From positions 16,418,837-16,482,836 of the forward strand of contig NC_087081.1 in the NCBI RefSeq assembly GCF_026151205.1: a stretch of 64,000 nucleotides of DNA, given 5' to 3'. Under the pieces are notes generated by a model. The model searched no databases. It saw nothing but the letters and a program-made list of their open reading frames with translations, and was not told the DNA's origin. Positions 37,101-52,100 of the stretch are shown here, piece after piece. Position numbers and translations under genes: made by a program. Each line of letters opens with the position of its first letter. Position 1 is the first letter of the stretch. This DNA is from Bolinopsis microptera. Lineage: Eukaryota; Ctenophora; Tentaculata; Lobata; Bolinopsidae.

Positions 37101-40100
37101 CAGGCCACTCCAACGACTAGGAGGAGACCTCTTCGTGTAGCATGTATCATGTGTGTAGCTCTTCAAATCTAGTCTGAATAAGGATCCCCTGGATACTATT
37201 GTAACACTGGTTACCATAGTAACACCATTGTAACACTGGTTTGTATCAAGAAAATGAAACTCGTTTAAATTTCAACAGCCCTAGTATGAAGCTCCTGAGT
37301 CTGTTCATCCTGCAGATGTAAAGCAGCGGGTTAATGACAGAGTTCAGCTCAATAGCACCTGTGTGTATGAGGAACATGAGCAGCAGGAAGTTCTGGTGGG
37401 AAACCATACGCTGCAGACATATCAGATAGCAATCAGTAAACTGTTCCACACTACTCAACACTATTACCAGTCCGAACGGAATGTTCAGCACTAGGCATAC
37501 TCCTCCGATTATGAGGATGGTGAAGGAGGCAGATCTGGATACTGTGTCAGCAGCTTTTAACCCGTCACTACATTGAGACGACTGCCGTTGGTCTACCGAG
37601 GAACTCTTGTTGACACTGAACTGTCGGAGGGATATGTTGCACACTGATGTGCTTGCTTTGGAGTTCTCGTTGGAGTTGGCACGGAAGACAGTGTTACGCC
37701 TCCTGTTGATGAGGCAGAGGAAGGACCAGGACAGGATTGAGGAGACGGTAATGACCAGAATGGGGACAACAGTCTCGATCACTACAAACACCATGTGAGC
37801 GACATGGTACTGCACACTGTTCACATCCAGGATCTCCTCCAGGAACCACCCACAGGACACTATCTGAGGCCAGTAGTGGGCAGCTTCTCCATACCAGTAC
37901 GGGAAGGTCTCCTGAACCAGCAGGACAAACAGGTAGATTCCACAAGGAGCAAGATACCAGGCCTTCTGTTGAGGGAAGAGAGGGTAGAGGAGGGAGTTGG
38001 TCCGGGCTACACTCAACACAGCTATCAGGAAGAGAGAGTACCGGGACACCGTGTACCACACAAATACCCACATGTTACACAGAATATCCGCCCCGAAGAA
38101 GTGCGGGCTCCCGTACGAGATGGCAGAGACCGCCACCGGTAGCACAGCCAGGCAGATGATGAGGTCGGTGATGTTGATGAGCTTGAAGAGGATGTTGCTG
38201 ATGTGGCATTTGTTCTGGTTCCCAAACAGGAAGTAGCTGAGAGAGAGCAGGTTAGCTGTGGATCCGACCAAGCAGCACGCTAGAGAGAGTAGTCCAACAA
38301 ATAGCAGCTGTTCTGGAGTCATTGACATCTTGATGAGCTGGGTGGACAGGGTTTTTTAAAGTTTTATTATTAAAGTAGTAGTAGTAGTAGTAGTATATTA
38401 TTAGAATAGACATTTACAATTAATACAAAAGATGGACTCTGTTTCTTGTTACGACACAGTAAGTGTTATTTTAGAATTATAAAAGTAGCCGAAGAAGATG
38501 GAAAATATTCTTTCGGGTAATATAATAGCCAAAAATGTTTAATAAAATAACAAAGCGATAGTTAATTGAGAGTAAAATTTAAGCAAAAATTACAATTACT
38601 AACAAAAACAGAGCCTATGAAACTGCATGTCTAGGTTTTTTCTATTATGTCGAGGGGGAAAAGGTGCAGGAGACCTACTCCACGATGGCATCTGATACAA
38701 TACAATATTTAAACGAGAGAGAAATGATAATACCAGTAAGTTAAATAGTACCTTGGTGGGTTTGCAAAATATGAAAGTTATAATTTCTGGGCTTAGAAGA
38801 TTACCAACATAATTTGTATTATGTTTTTTCCTAATAAAAACAGAGAGAGCAACGAAATTATATTACAAGCAAGTTAAATAGTACCTTGGTGGGTTTGCAA
38901 AATATCAAAGTTATAATTAGAAGATTACTAACACAATTTAACAGTTCTAATTTGACAGTCTATTCCTAAAATGTAATGCATCAAAGCGTTCAAACAGTCA
39001 CAGAAGCGCATCGATACGGAAATATCAAAGATTTCTGTAAAAATAGAAAGCATACATAATGACGTGTCCATTGCATATTGCATAATCATTGTACGCCCAA
39101 ACATCCTTCACTCAAAACAAAGAAATGATAAAATGGTACATATCATAAAGGTATATTAATATTAGCCGCGCAGTACCGATCACAAAAAGCAATCACTGAA
39201 ATGACAGAGAAAGAGAGAAAAATACCATTTCTTTGATAATGTCTGAGCTAATGTACGGGTTCCAGAGGTATCAATATAATCAGCGGAATGCCATTCCGTG
39301 ACATTCCGTACCAGTCCGCTGCTGTTGTTCATGTTGGAAAATGAACACTTCAATCTTTTAAATCCTCGTGTGCATAGTCCCATTAATCTCAAAGGGCCAG
39401 AAATTAACGAACATAAAGCCACAGGTGTATATCTGAAAAAACTGGCAAGCTGAGTGAAATAACGCTCTTTAAAAATCACGCAGCCTTTAACAAATGCTTG
39501 CAGGTTTGCAGGTTTGCAGGTTTCAATGTCTAGACGGGTACTCTTAGACATAAGTATAGTGTCACATATAGAATGTCACACAGTCGCTAGACATAGCAGA
39601 GCACCTGTCTCAAATAGACAGACAACCAGCTACGGTTTGATCGTTATCGTGGTTATGTCATTCCTTATTTCAAATATCTAAATAGTTTCAATATCATTAA
39701 AGTTGAAATTGCAGCAACAACGTCAGGGAAGACAAGATTTAGGAAATATTGAACGAACAATTTTTGACCGTTGTTAATTGTTATGGTTGTTATTGAACGA
39801 ATATAAAATTCTTCCGTAATGATCCTTTTTCAATACCATGTCAGATAAGATGGTATGAAGCATATCATTAGGGCTTGCTTAGAAATTAAAGCAAATGTAT
39901 TCTATTCGCTGAAAGAAATGTAGCAACCTGGGTTTGTTCTACTAAAGTATTCAGTAAGTTTGCCATTCAGAAATAGGACCTGTGGGGCTTACAATTTCGC
40001 GCTTTGTTGGTGGTATACTTATACTTGTGTCAGTTTCATATGCACGGTACACGAGCACAATATTTCATGTTCATTTTAAACACCTTCATCACCTAGATGA

Positions 40101-43100
40101 AAAATGACTAAAAATTTAACATGAGAAACGGTTGCAAGTATAAGAGCAAGAAGTTTAAGAAGTGACTCCAAGAGCAAGCGTGGGATGATTGCTGGGAAAA
40201 CAGTGACAGAATAGTTAACGGGAATAACGTTTAAGAGTGACAACAAGACCAGACGTTCGATAATGTGGGAAAAATAGATACAAGGTATCAAGGCATTTAC
40301 AGGCATTTACATTTAGTCCGATGAACAACTAAATTGCTCAACAAATTGTAAGATATATTTTATTTTTTCTGTAAAAAATGTTTAATTTGTTATCAATTTT
40401 TCTGTATTTCAGTAAGAGTTTTTGAAGTGGGTATAAGCAACATGTTTTTAACTATTTTATTTAAACTATCCATTTTAATGCAATCGCATTAAGTGTTCAA
40501 AAATCAAAGAACCGATAAATTGTCATTTGACAGAAATGAGAAATCGCACCTCAGACGAATTTGTCACATTATAAGAGTTTGACATATTAATATTATTGCT
40601 CTTACCTTCGGAGAAATATTTATGTTCGACATAATTCCGGTGGTCACCTAAATGTTTTGGAAACGAAAATATGGGAATTTTTTCCGAAAAATACCGGCAG
40701 AGACTTGAGGCATTAAATTTGATGTCATTGCAACGGAGGAAAGAACGAACATTATCCACGTCACGTGGAAATTGCTCCACGGCAAGTGCCCAAATGATGT
40801 CGACATCCAGTTTTCGAGACACTCCGGCATGGCCAAAAGTCACTTATCCCCACTCTGAAGAAATCTAGTAGTTAGCGCCACCAAACGATCTATGACAATT
40901 TGATTGGAGTTATCGAACGTCGATTGTGGAACTTAATCCAACCAAACATGCATACTATCGAAGACCTCCTGCACTTTAAAGAAATGCTTACGACGTTTGT
41001 GAAATCATTCCCGGATGAGCCTCCAGTGGCAGGATACAGCTGTCGAAATGGAAACTCGTTACTGGATTAAAGTTAGCGACGGCAGCGACCTCGCTGTCCG
41101 GGTGGTCAGCAATTCTGATGACCCGATTCTATGAAGTACACCAAAGTAACCAAAGTAAGTAACCACCAAATTTAATCATGGTATTTGGGGATTTTTTCAA
41201 TTAAATTTAAATATCTTCTCTGATCAGCTGTCTCATCTTGTAAACAATTTCTCCGGAGCCTTTGAAAGTTAGCGTCAACTTAACTTATAATCCTCCAGAG
41301 GGTATAGGAGACCGACAGTGTTTGTTATCTTCCACTAATCCCGAAATTTCACCGCTGTGACCAATAAAGTAGTGACAGAGCTTGCTTATTTTTAATGGAA
41401 CGTGACCAAAATCATTTTAAAAGCAATTCATGATCGAATACTAGTAGTGCTCATTAATTGTTTGATGAATCATATTAATAACTTACTATATTGATAAATT
41501 GATAATAAATTGATTAAAAGTCATAATTAAGAAAAATCCGTGAAAAAATAATTTGAGGAAAATAATGATGGTGACCTAAATTTTGGCAGTCATAATATGG
41601 TGCTGTTTTTTTTCAAAAAACAACCAACTTTCGTACCATTTAAATATGTCTCGTAAGGTAGATTCACTTGCAAGTGAGAAAGCGCAAAAAACCTGAAAAA
41701 TATATATATATATATATTTTTCAGGTTTTTTGCGCTTTCTCATATATAAGCGAATTAGTCGCGCAAAACTTACCGAGTTGCAGGAGAGATTTAATATGAA
41801 TTTTGACCTGTCAGTTGTCACCTGTCCCAAAATAAATATAGAAAGAAACTAAACGTGGAGAATTTGCACGTGGAGAATTTGCTACGATTGAGTGGAGGGA
41901 GGTAGAGGTAGAGGGAGACTAACGTTTAAGCTAAATAGTAAATATTATAAAACAAAGTGTTGACAGATGCAATTTGAGAAAGTGAGCTTAAAAGCCTGCA
42001 AATTGAAGTGACTGAAGATCGGGTGGAGGAAGACTAGAGTTTATTAAATATAGCACCAGATAGCAGTCTCCAGTTTATTTAATCTCATAAACTCTAGTCT
42101 ATATATATATATATATATCTATATGTATTATAAACCTTGGAAACGCGCGGAGCTCAACGACTAGTAGACATGGGAGTCAGAACTCGGAGGGTTTATTAGA
42201 TTTAGTATATAATTAATTTGACCAAAACCCATAATCATGGGTAGAGTGTACCGCTGCCAGTGTCTCTCTTTTCCAAACAAAAGGAAATGATATTAATTTG
42301 AGGAACAGTCCGCTAATGCAAATTGATACCGAGAATGAAATCGGTCGCTCGCTTTTTCAAATCAATAAGCTTTATTACAATTCGTAAGCCGTGATCGAAT
42401 GGAAAAAGCGAGCGACCGATTTCATTCTCGGTATCAATTTGCATTAGCGGACTGTTCCTCAAATTAATATCATTTCCTTTTGTTTGGAAAAGAGAGACAC
42501 TGGCAGCGGTACACTCTACCCATGATTATGGGTTTTGGTCAAATATCATCTCTTTTTGATTATAATGTCAGGATAATTTACACAGCTAGTCGAAACTTCA
42601 TTAACAAGGAGGTAATTTCGACGATTTCGAAATTCTGCCTTTGAAAACGTTTCCTTGTGTTTAGTTAGGTATTTCTGTCGATAACCGACTGAATATGGCA
42701 CTTTTTACTCATTCAAGTTGGCATTAAATTCATATATAATGCCATTTAAATATCGTGGAAAGCAGAATATATTCGAAATCACGAATGAGCAAATTTCTCA
42801 CCTTTCGCACGTGCAAACTTTGAGCGGACGTCGCGTGCGCATACAATATTGAATCACCGTAAATTTTTGCATAGTGGTATTTAATATATAGTTTGATAAG
42901 CATGCAAAGTTTCAGAAGATTTCAAAAAGAACTTGGATCACAGCGGGACTCCAAAGTTGATAAAAATCGTGAAAATCAAAATTTTTAGCGATTTTAGCGA
43001 TTTTAAATGAATTTGGGCGTGTCCCCACGTGTGCAACTTTTCGATTTTTAACTTTAAAACTAGCCTATAACACAATTTACACCTTTAAGAAGCAAAATTG

Positions 43101-46100
43101 AGCTCCACAACCCAAGGGATGGCCCAACACCAGAGAATACTAATTCACAACTTTTGTGTTTTTATAAAATTATTCTTCAAAAAAGCACTAACTTCAATAG
43201 CAAATATCTTTATGAAGGAGCAAGGTAGGAAACTATTCCGGTAGATTTTCGGAATGCTTGAACAATTATCTAAGATGAAAATGTCCTCAGATTTTGAATA
43301 AAATTACTCCTTAATAGTGTAAAATCGATTTAAAAAGTTGTTACTTTGTCAAAAGTCAAGTTTTAAAAACACTTAACTTGATGACGTCATCAAGTGATGA
43401 TGATGACGTTAAATTATTTTTCAATACAATGTAAACTAAAGCTTAAACAATTATCTTTAAAACCTGTGGTTCGAAATGACTGTATCGTTTATACTTTTGA
43501 ATCTACGGACACTTAAATGTAGGCTACAATTGACTGCAAAAAGCGTCTATACATACATATATATCTTCACGACAATCTGTTGTAAAACAGGGGTTCCAGA
43601 AAACCCACTTCCCGATACTCCTGAAACATGACATTTTTTTTACAGTCGATTTGGACAAGGTCTAGACGCCCTGCAAAGTTTCAGATCTCTAACTCAATTT
43701 TAACATGGTTTTTAAGGCACCTGAATATGGCGATTTTGGGTTTTTTACCTAATTTCGTATAACATGCTGGCGCGTATTTTGCGCAAATTTCTTAAAAACC
43801 TCCATACAACTATTTCTTATTCCTGTCATCTTCAACATTGAATTAGAATGTTTTGAACTTAAATGTACCTGCTGAACTACTTTCGATGAGTCTTAATACC
43901 TGGAAAACAATAAAGGGGATATAATCGTATAGGGGGTAAATAGTGTTGTGAATATAAGGGCGACGGTAATGCTTGCCAGCATTGTGATTAAATAGTGCTA
44001 TTATTAAATACCTCCCAAGTTATAAATATCTCCGGGATTTCGACGCGGGATCATATTATCACTCAGCCCGGCCCGCTGTTAGATAAACATCTCAAGGTGA
44101 TATCATCCCGCCCCGGAAATTTGTATAAACCCGGCCCGCTTTTTAGTCGTAACTGATGTTTATCATTCAATTCTCCGACTTACAATAATCAATGATACTG
44201 CTGATTAGAACTCGATAATAGTAGAACAGTTAGACGCGCGATCACGTGGGCGCGTCACGTGCGTACCACTTGCCACCAATAGCATACGCCGAGTCTATAC
44301 CACGTGACACGAAAGCGCACCACGTGATATGAAACATCGTAACCGTCCACTTCTTTTACACGCAAATTCCTGGGAACGTTGCCAAAGCAGCTAATTCTTG
44401 GAATTTCTCCAACGCGTGGCGTGAGAAGTTGGCGACTAGCCAGCTACCCTTGTCCGTGCCCTAAAAATAGTATTGTTTTGCTTGCTCTCCTTCCAGCTCT
44501 TGTTCCTGCTAACGTTCAAGCTATTGCTCCACTATGACAATTAAACTCGATTAAACTGTTTTCACCTGCTCTGACTATCACTAACAGTATCAATACAATT
44601 TTACATTTTGATATAGCTTGCTTTTCATCGTAAATATATTTTCTATTGCTTGTTTAACCGGTATAACTTCAATTGTGCTACTTAATCTTAATTTACTACT
44701 GTTAGTACGTTATCGTATCACTTGTTATCACCATCACAAATAGAAATGAAAATATTACTAAAATCAGACCCGTATTCCGAAATAAAAACTATTTTATCAC
44801 TCTCTTCTAAAGTATAAATCCCTTGTCGAAATCGCCGGAGATAATTATAATCCATAAACACTTCACGCTCAGGGCTAAATAAATGTAATCCCTCAGCTGG
44901 CGCTTCGGGATTACATATTAACACAAAACTCGTGCGCTGCGCGCACTCGTATGTGTTTATCAGATCATCCCGCTAGCGCGGGATGATCTGTTATATAAAC
45001 CCTTTGCGTGGCGGGTTTATGTTATTATAAAATTTGCTCTGTTTATCAAATGCTAGATTATTTATCAACATTCTAAGATTGTGTGTGTCTTAATAATCCT
45101 CTTTGTCTGTTAGACTGGCGTTTCTCTTGTATCAAATATCATGATCACTAAGGTTAAAATTAACTAATGAAATAACTTGAGGAGGCTAAAAATGTAAACA
45201 GAGGTGCAAGGGTAAACTAAAGCGAAAGTAAATCGTCATCAGGAACATGTATAGCTCGAAGGGTACAGAGGAGAAAGTTGAGTAAGGGTAAAATATTATC
45301 TGATTGGTGCAGGAAACAAGGTGGCAATGACGGATCAACATGAGGGCTAGGCACTAGCCACTGGGCAGAGTATTATTGCAGCACCAGATAGCAGTCTCCC
45401 CCAGATAGCAGTCTCCAGTCTCCACAGACCACCTCCAGTAATTGACCCTGTTTACACAGCTGCAAAGCAGAGGTCCGAAGAAGTATGGAGGAATCTGGAA
45501 CTGTCGTTTGACAGAGCTAGAGGCAGTTTAGATAGAGGGCTTAAAAGTGTCGTATAGTTAGTGAAGGCAAGCTTTGAGAGGTGCTCTTGTGATAACGCCT
45601 GTATAGTGAGCTGAGTAGATTAGCGTAATGAACAGTTGAAGGTAACCAGAGAGTTGGGTTGAAGTGGCTGGAGAGGGACCCCCGTTTGAGCTGTGCCACA
45701 TCATTTCCTCGATGTTTTGGATTTTGCCTGTTAATTTCAACGCACTCTCTCTTGGTCTCGCATCAATGAAATAACGGTGGATCTGTTTAACTAAATGACT
45801 CTGAAGTCTGACAAAACGTACCAATAAATGCAAATGCCATAGCTGTATGCTCATGATGAGAGGGGTATTAAGGTTTTGGTGAATGTCCAAGGGTCGACCG
45901 AGGGCAGGATTTGCGACTGAGGCCGAGGCCGAGGAAATTTAGCTTAAATGATAAAACCGAGGTCGAGGACAACCGATGAATTGTCCTCCTTAACGGAGGC
46001 CGAGGAAAAATCGCTATTCCTCGGTAAAACCGAGGCTGAGGCCGAGGACTCGGTCGACCCTTAAAATCTTCAAAATTTCGCCGAGGCCGAGGAATAGCAA

Positions 46101-49100
46101 CTTAATTTTTAACCGAGGCCAGAGGCAAACCGAGGAATTGTCCTCCTGACCGAGGCCAAGGAAAAATCGCTATTCCTCGGTAAAACTGAGGCCGAGGCCG
46201 AGGACTCGGTCGACCCTTGTGTATGTCCCCTTAAAGTTCACATGAGGGGACATGAGGCTTGATGTGCACATTGCCAGGTATACTGGGCCACCAAGCAACC
46301 AGGAGATACGTATTTTACGGCTTAGTGGCTCAGTTGGTTAATCCGGGCCTGGTATTGCTTGAGGTACCAGGTTCGATTCCCGACTCTGCCACTAGCCGTG
46401 GGGTGAGCGTCGTCGACGCTCAGCTAAGGATCCTGAGTGGTCTATGCAGCCCCCCGGTCCACTCAGCCAAATACTCGAGAAATCGGGTGTGAGGGTTAAA
46501 TGAGGAGCTGCCCATTGCAGCAAAGTCTCGGGCGAAGAAAGTATGGTACACACTACCTTAACCGTCACTGGCCTAATGTATAATTGAATCCTTCGGCTTC
46601 CTGTAATTGGCTGGTTACACACTTGTGTAACAATGTGGCTGTTGGAATGTCCGAAGTAAAATAAGAGTTGAGATAAAAAACAGTATGGATACATATTATG
46701 TATTACATAACCACTCGAACAGTCGACTTAGTCAAGGTTTTTAGTTATAAAGACTTCCTAAAACAATCCATTATAAGACTGATTTAATAAAAGAATCGGC
46801 GCGACTCTTGCAAGAATCGATCTTCTCTTCTAATTCTCAGCTTGTGCTAAAAATAAGAAATAATGAGTCAGGTGATTGGCTGGAGGGTTCTCGTTCCTGA
46901 TGTTATAAATACCAGCTGACATCTTATAGCATAGAAAACGGCGTCTCTGGTATATAGTGTATGCTAGTCAAGCTCTAGTCAGGTAACACGAACGGCAGGT
47001 AGAAATGAAACGAGTAAATCGGAAATGGAGAAATGATTAAATAGATAAGTAATACAAAGTGAACGTCAACAGATAAAAAGCAACTTAGTGCGCTCCAAAC
47101 GATACTCTTGATCAACATAAAGCTCTCAACTAACCTTTTTCCTGACCTATTTGGAATTTCTTCGCGTTTATTATATTACATAGTTTTCCCATTTAAATTT
47201 TAAACTGATTGCATTGAGTGACAGTAAATGACCTGATAGGCATAAAGGAGCTTATATCCGGTAAATTTTCATTTTGAAGGTGCCCTATGATTGGAGGAAC
47301 TGACGTTTCTTAAAACCTACCAACATCTGAACTAGGGTGGTGGGGGAGGGGCCGGGGGGGCTACTGGGGGGGGGGGGGGGTGGCGGGGTGGGGGGCTGGT
47401 GGGGGGCTACTGGGCTACTGGGGTGGGGGAGGGGCCGGCGCGGAGGGGCTACTGGATGGAATTAAATAGTTAAAGAAGTAAAGAGCAGCAATTATTTTTA
47501 AAATCTATTTCAATAACTAAGTTGACACAAGACATCTTCAAACGAAAACGTGCAAAAAAGTGTTCAAGCTTTCAAGGTTCATGAGTTTCAGACAAAAATC
47601 AAAATTTCGTGAACGGAGTTAGAGGAATGATCTAGAGATGCTCTACATGAACCTCAAAACCTCAAATATCCTATAAGCTTTTGCTTTTTTTAATGACCGT
47701 CCTACGGATAGGGATTAGCGGATGGTTAAGACATAGTACTTAGACAATAGACTATGAATCTGCATAACAAACTAAACATTGTGATAGTGAGCCTACTTCA
47801 GGTTTCATGAGAGTTTTGAGATGTTTACAGGACCAGCCTGCTCAGAAACTCCTTTTCTGGCAGCCATCCTATGGCCATCGGTATAATTGAGGACGACCTC
47901 ACAAAATATTTCAGGACGTCCTACAAGAAGATACTGGATTGGAACCCGATAAGTTACGTTTGCTCATGACTAATAGAGATAAATGGAGAGAAGCGCTGTT
48001 ACGAAATTCGTTCCAGACTTCATCTGGATCGACCTAGGCAGGCAGTATAACTATAAGTTACAGTTAAAGAGTTAAAGCTGCAAGTATACCGCTGTTTAAA
48101 ATGAGTTGGCGAGGTTGCTGTCTCTTTATATAACCGAGAAATCGACACCACAATAAATGGGACTGTTAAAACTTTAAACTGTTCAATCGAAAAGCTTGAT
48201 GAAGGAGCAAGAGATTCAACCAATTTTACAGTTTTAGGCACGATATTTCAATGGGGTGTCAATAATCTCCGTTCAAAATTTGCCATTAGTTTCAAAATCG
48301 ATAGATTGTTTAAAATTTGACTGATTTTTAGCACTTCTAATTGTAATGGTGTTCATTTGGCACAATAAGCATGACGTGATATAAATGGTTCATCGATAAC
48401 TATTTAGCAGAGTTTCAGTTCATGGATGCTGCCGTGGGAAATCATAAACATTAAATTCTTAAAACATTCTTAAAACCGTATCATAAGAACTCTTTAATTT
48501 TAACACATTCGAACTATTCAAAAATACATGTTCGCCGATTCAACGATACTAAAGATTCTATCAATGATAAAGAAATGCAGCGCTAATATATAACACTAGC
48601 ATAGAATAAAAGCACTAAAGAAGGAGATGCATTTGAAAATTGATAAAAGCCTTGAAAAACCCACTCACCCTGACACAAACAAATGATTTACAGAAATGAT
48701 ACGTCAAGCTGTGTTGTGACTTATATCTTGACCATCATATCTTGACAATCATGATAATATTATCATGTATTATGCAACGGCTTCTGATAGGTTGGTTATA
48801 GGGCAACTTTATAAATAATAAAATTTATAAAATTGCCCTATGTGTGAGTGAGTTGTTAACGGAGATAAGGTCTACATGGTAAGATTAAAAATAGTAATTA
48901 ATTTCATAGGAATGGAATTGGTATTTGATTGCAAGGGAAATCGAAAAAGCTAAAAAAGCGTAAAAAAGCTAAAAACTTTGGAAACAAAAGCAATAGAGGA
49001 GCTTCAGGATTGTTAATATCAAATCGAACAAATGACTCGATCGCTCTATTTCATAGCAAAAGTTAATCAGATGGTCACGTACAATATAAAACTTTTCATT

Positions 49101-52100
49101 AGCTTCAGTTGTTACGTTATCTGATCTAGGGTCACGTGGACAGCTGTACGTGTCAGGTGGACAGCCCAAACGAGTCAGGAAATAAGTTTTTAAAACATAT
49201 ATTTTACATAAACATATTATATATTTTACACGTTTAAATAAGAAGTGTTTTAAGGTCTCATTCATCTCCTTTTCAGTATTAAAAGCTATTGTCTGGCGAA
49301 TGCAATTAAACGAGCTGGCAATGCAATGAAACGTTGAGCAACATTTTATTTTGAACCCTCAACCTTTAAGATATCCCACGTACTCAACCCATACCCAGAG
49401 TCACGTGTTGGCAACTGTTCCAGTGCTGCTGACACAGAAACTAACTAAGTGCGTAGAGAAACGCAGATATCTCATTAGAGTTGATCTTGTTGTTGACACT
49501 GAGCTGTATGTTCTACCTTTTTACTGTTTTAGCCTTTTAGTTTTACCCTTAACCCACTAACCGATATATTATATTGTCATAATTTTAAATTTACTATAAT
49601 ATTATAATATCTTCCAATAAATTTTGTGGCGATTAAAATTAAAAAGTTGAATGATTCGAAGTTGGCTGAGGTTTAAACTCTTCTCTCATTTTAGTGTTGA
49701 TATTTTATCAGAATCTAGGACGCTATTAAGTGGAAGATTGTAGTTCCGCACAGAAGTTCAGGGATACTGATAACTCCATTTATATGAATTGAAAGCTTCC
49801 TCCATTATCAATCATACAATCGTGACGTCATACAATCGTGACGTCATACATCGTGACGTCATATAATATTCAGTAAAATCAATGCGGCTCTCCTGATCCT
49901 TGCTCTACTTCAAGCAATTGCATTACTCATGAATATAATCTCTTGAGTTTTACTGTGATCGCACTCTTCGATCTCAAATCATTAAACCTCAACAGCCGGA
50001 TAAATATAACAAGCTCCGCATAATAAAACTCAAATTACTACAAAGCAACATGTGAACTTCCAGGGGACAGAGAATCTCCCGGTAATAAATAACCGATTTT
50101 ATTAATGAAATCTTAATAAAATCGGTTATTTATACCAAACCATAGCGACAGCTTTCACCTCCTCAACGCGAACGGGCGACAAAATCATTTATATTACGAT
50201 TACATAACGTTAATACAGTAGTGAGTACTGAGTGGTTCTCACGGAGCACTTAATATATCCATACCTCAAACTTATTAGTTAACGTCTGTGCTGCTTAAAC
50301 AGATCATCATCAGATTTAAGAGATTCTAACAAATTATCTCCAAATCAATTACGGCCTATCCAGAGCCTTTTATTATGTCATTTAAATCGCACTCTCCGGT
50401 CTCGTACGCCAATTTCAAATCATTCAACCACAAAAGCTGGATAAGTAAAATTATACTCAGATTACAGAGCCGGATAATAAAACTCAGCTAATTAGCTAAT
50501 AAGTAGTAGTACTAGTAGTACTAATTATCTAATTAGTAGTAGTACTGATTGATTAGTACAACTCACAAATAACTCACTTATATGATCTAGAGAGCCAGCA
50601 CAGAACATGCCGTACAGTTTCTTGACTCCCAGGTTCCGCAGATCGTGTATGAGATATGGCCAGAGATGTAACACGTTGTTACGTGTGAAACTAGTACGCT
50701 TTTCTCCTACTACCACATATGCCCCGCAGAGGGCTGCCTCTATTGCACTGCGCAGACCACATGGACCTGACATAAATACATAATTAAATACATAATTAAA
50801 TACATAATTAAATACATAATTAATTCATCGATTGATTAATTAATTGGGTGATATCATTGATAACTTAATTAATAATAAATTAATTTTATGATTGAAATTC
50901 AATAGGGACCCTGATCATTAGTATTAGAAACGTTCGGGAGATATCGAACATCTTTTTTAAACGATTTTTCACGATTTGTCATATTGTCACGGAGACCTAT
51001 TGAGAAAGGCATATAATATTTCACAAATCACACATCTTTAGTTCAACTTATTGACTTTCGATCCAAAATGTTTTTGGAGCATTTAGTCGAAGGCGAATTG
51101 ATGCAAAGCTATTTAAAATTTTGTTTCGCTATAAGAATATCAATGGCTTGCGCTTCCAATCATGAATTAAATTCTTAATGTGTTAAATCGATTCTTCAGA
51201 TCGGGATCTTTCAGAATCCGAAGAAAATAGGGATAGGAAGGTTTTTCGCTAATTGAGGGCAAAATGGAGTTAACAACAATTTTTAATTTTTAAACTATTT
51301 CTTCAAAATAACGTCTCAAATTACTTTTTACCCCATACACGATATGGGGTATGATCGGCCGGGTGGTGTAGTGGAAACACGATCGCCTTCCAAGCAATCC
51401 GGGTTCAAATCAGGTCGGATGCAAGTCGGCCAGTTACCAAACTGTGATTTAGTACAGCTTCGGCTGGTGATACACATTACACACCCTCTGCATCGTAGGA
51501 CTAACCCCCCTACAGCTAGTATAGTGCCTCGGCACAGAGTGGCTTAGGGTTACTGAAAAGGAGATAAGCACCTCAGGCCATCCCAACGTTCGGGAGAGAC
51601 CTCCCCTTGTATCTTGTGTTGTACATGATAAAGATGTACGCGACGGTCGAATCTACTTACCTTGTTGTCTTTTAAATCAAATTCGTAACTAAAACAGTTG
51701 AATTTCAAGAATTTTGAATTTTCAAAGTTTGTCAATGAACTTCTAGGAATGAGGGGTGTTTCTAATGATAAGGGTCAATGTCGTTACTGTAAAATACTCA
51801 TAACTAACTGTGAAATACTCATAACCCCCGTACCCCCTCCCCCGTACAACCATACAACCCCCCTACCGTACGGCGTACAACCACCTACCAGCTCCGATAA
51901 TGAAGATGTTACAGTCTTTACACTTCTCCACACAGCTCACATAATCTTTAACGTTGAGACGCCGCTGTAGGATCTCCATAAAGGAGGTATGTCTCCAGGA
52001 GGAGAAATGGGCTTTGAGTTTGCTGTAAAATTAAGATCATGATGATAGTATCACATTGAACTGAACGCATTAAGAATTCAATAACTTTGCAGGAGAACAT

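Noticed and set aside
37795-38142. Plus-strand ORFs over the GPCR
   Set aside because: Antisense shadows of the seven-helix receptor frame.
44718-44924. 68-codon minus ORF as a gene
   Set aside because: Protein-like composition, but no domain, splice signal or partner exon; not strong enough to call.
46316-46395. Functional tRNA gene
   Set aside because: A and B boxes are present, but the anticodon and acceptor arms do not pair properly and the sequence continues into a SINE body.
51355-51420. Functional tRNA gene
   Set aside because: Same reason: tRNA-like head of a SINE.
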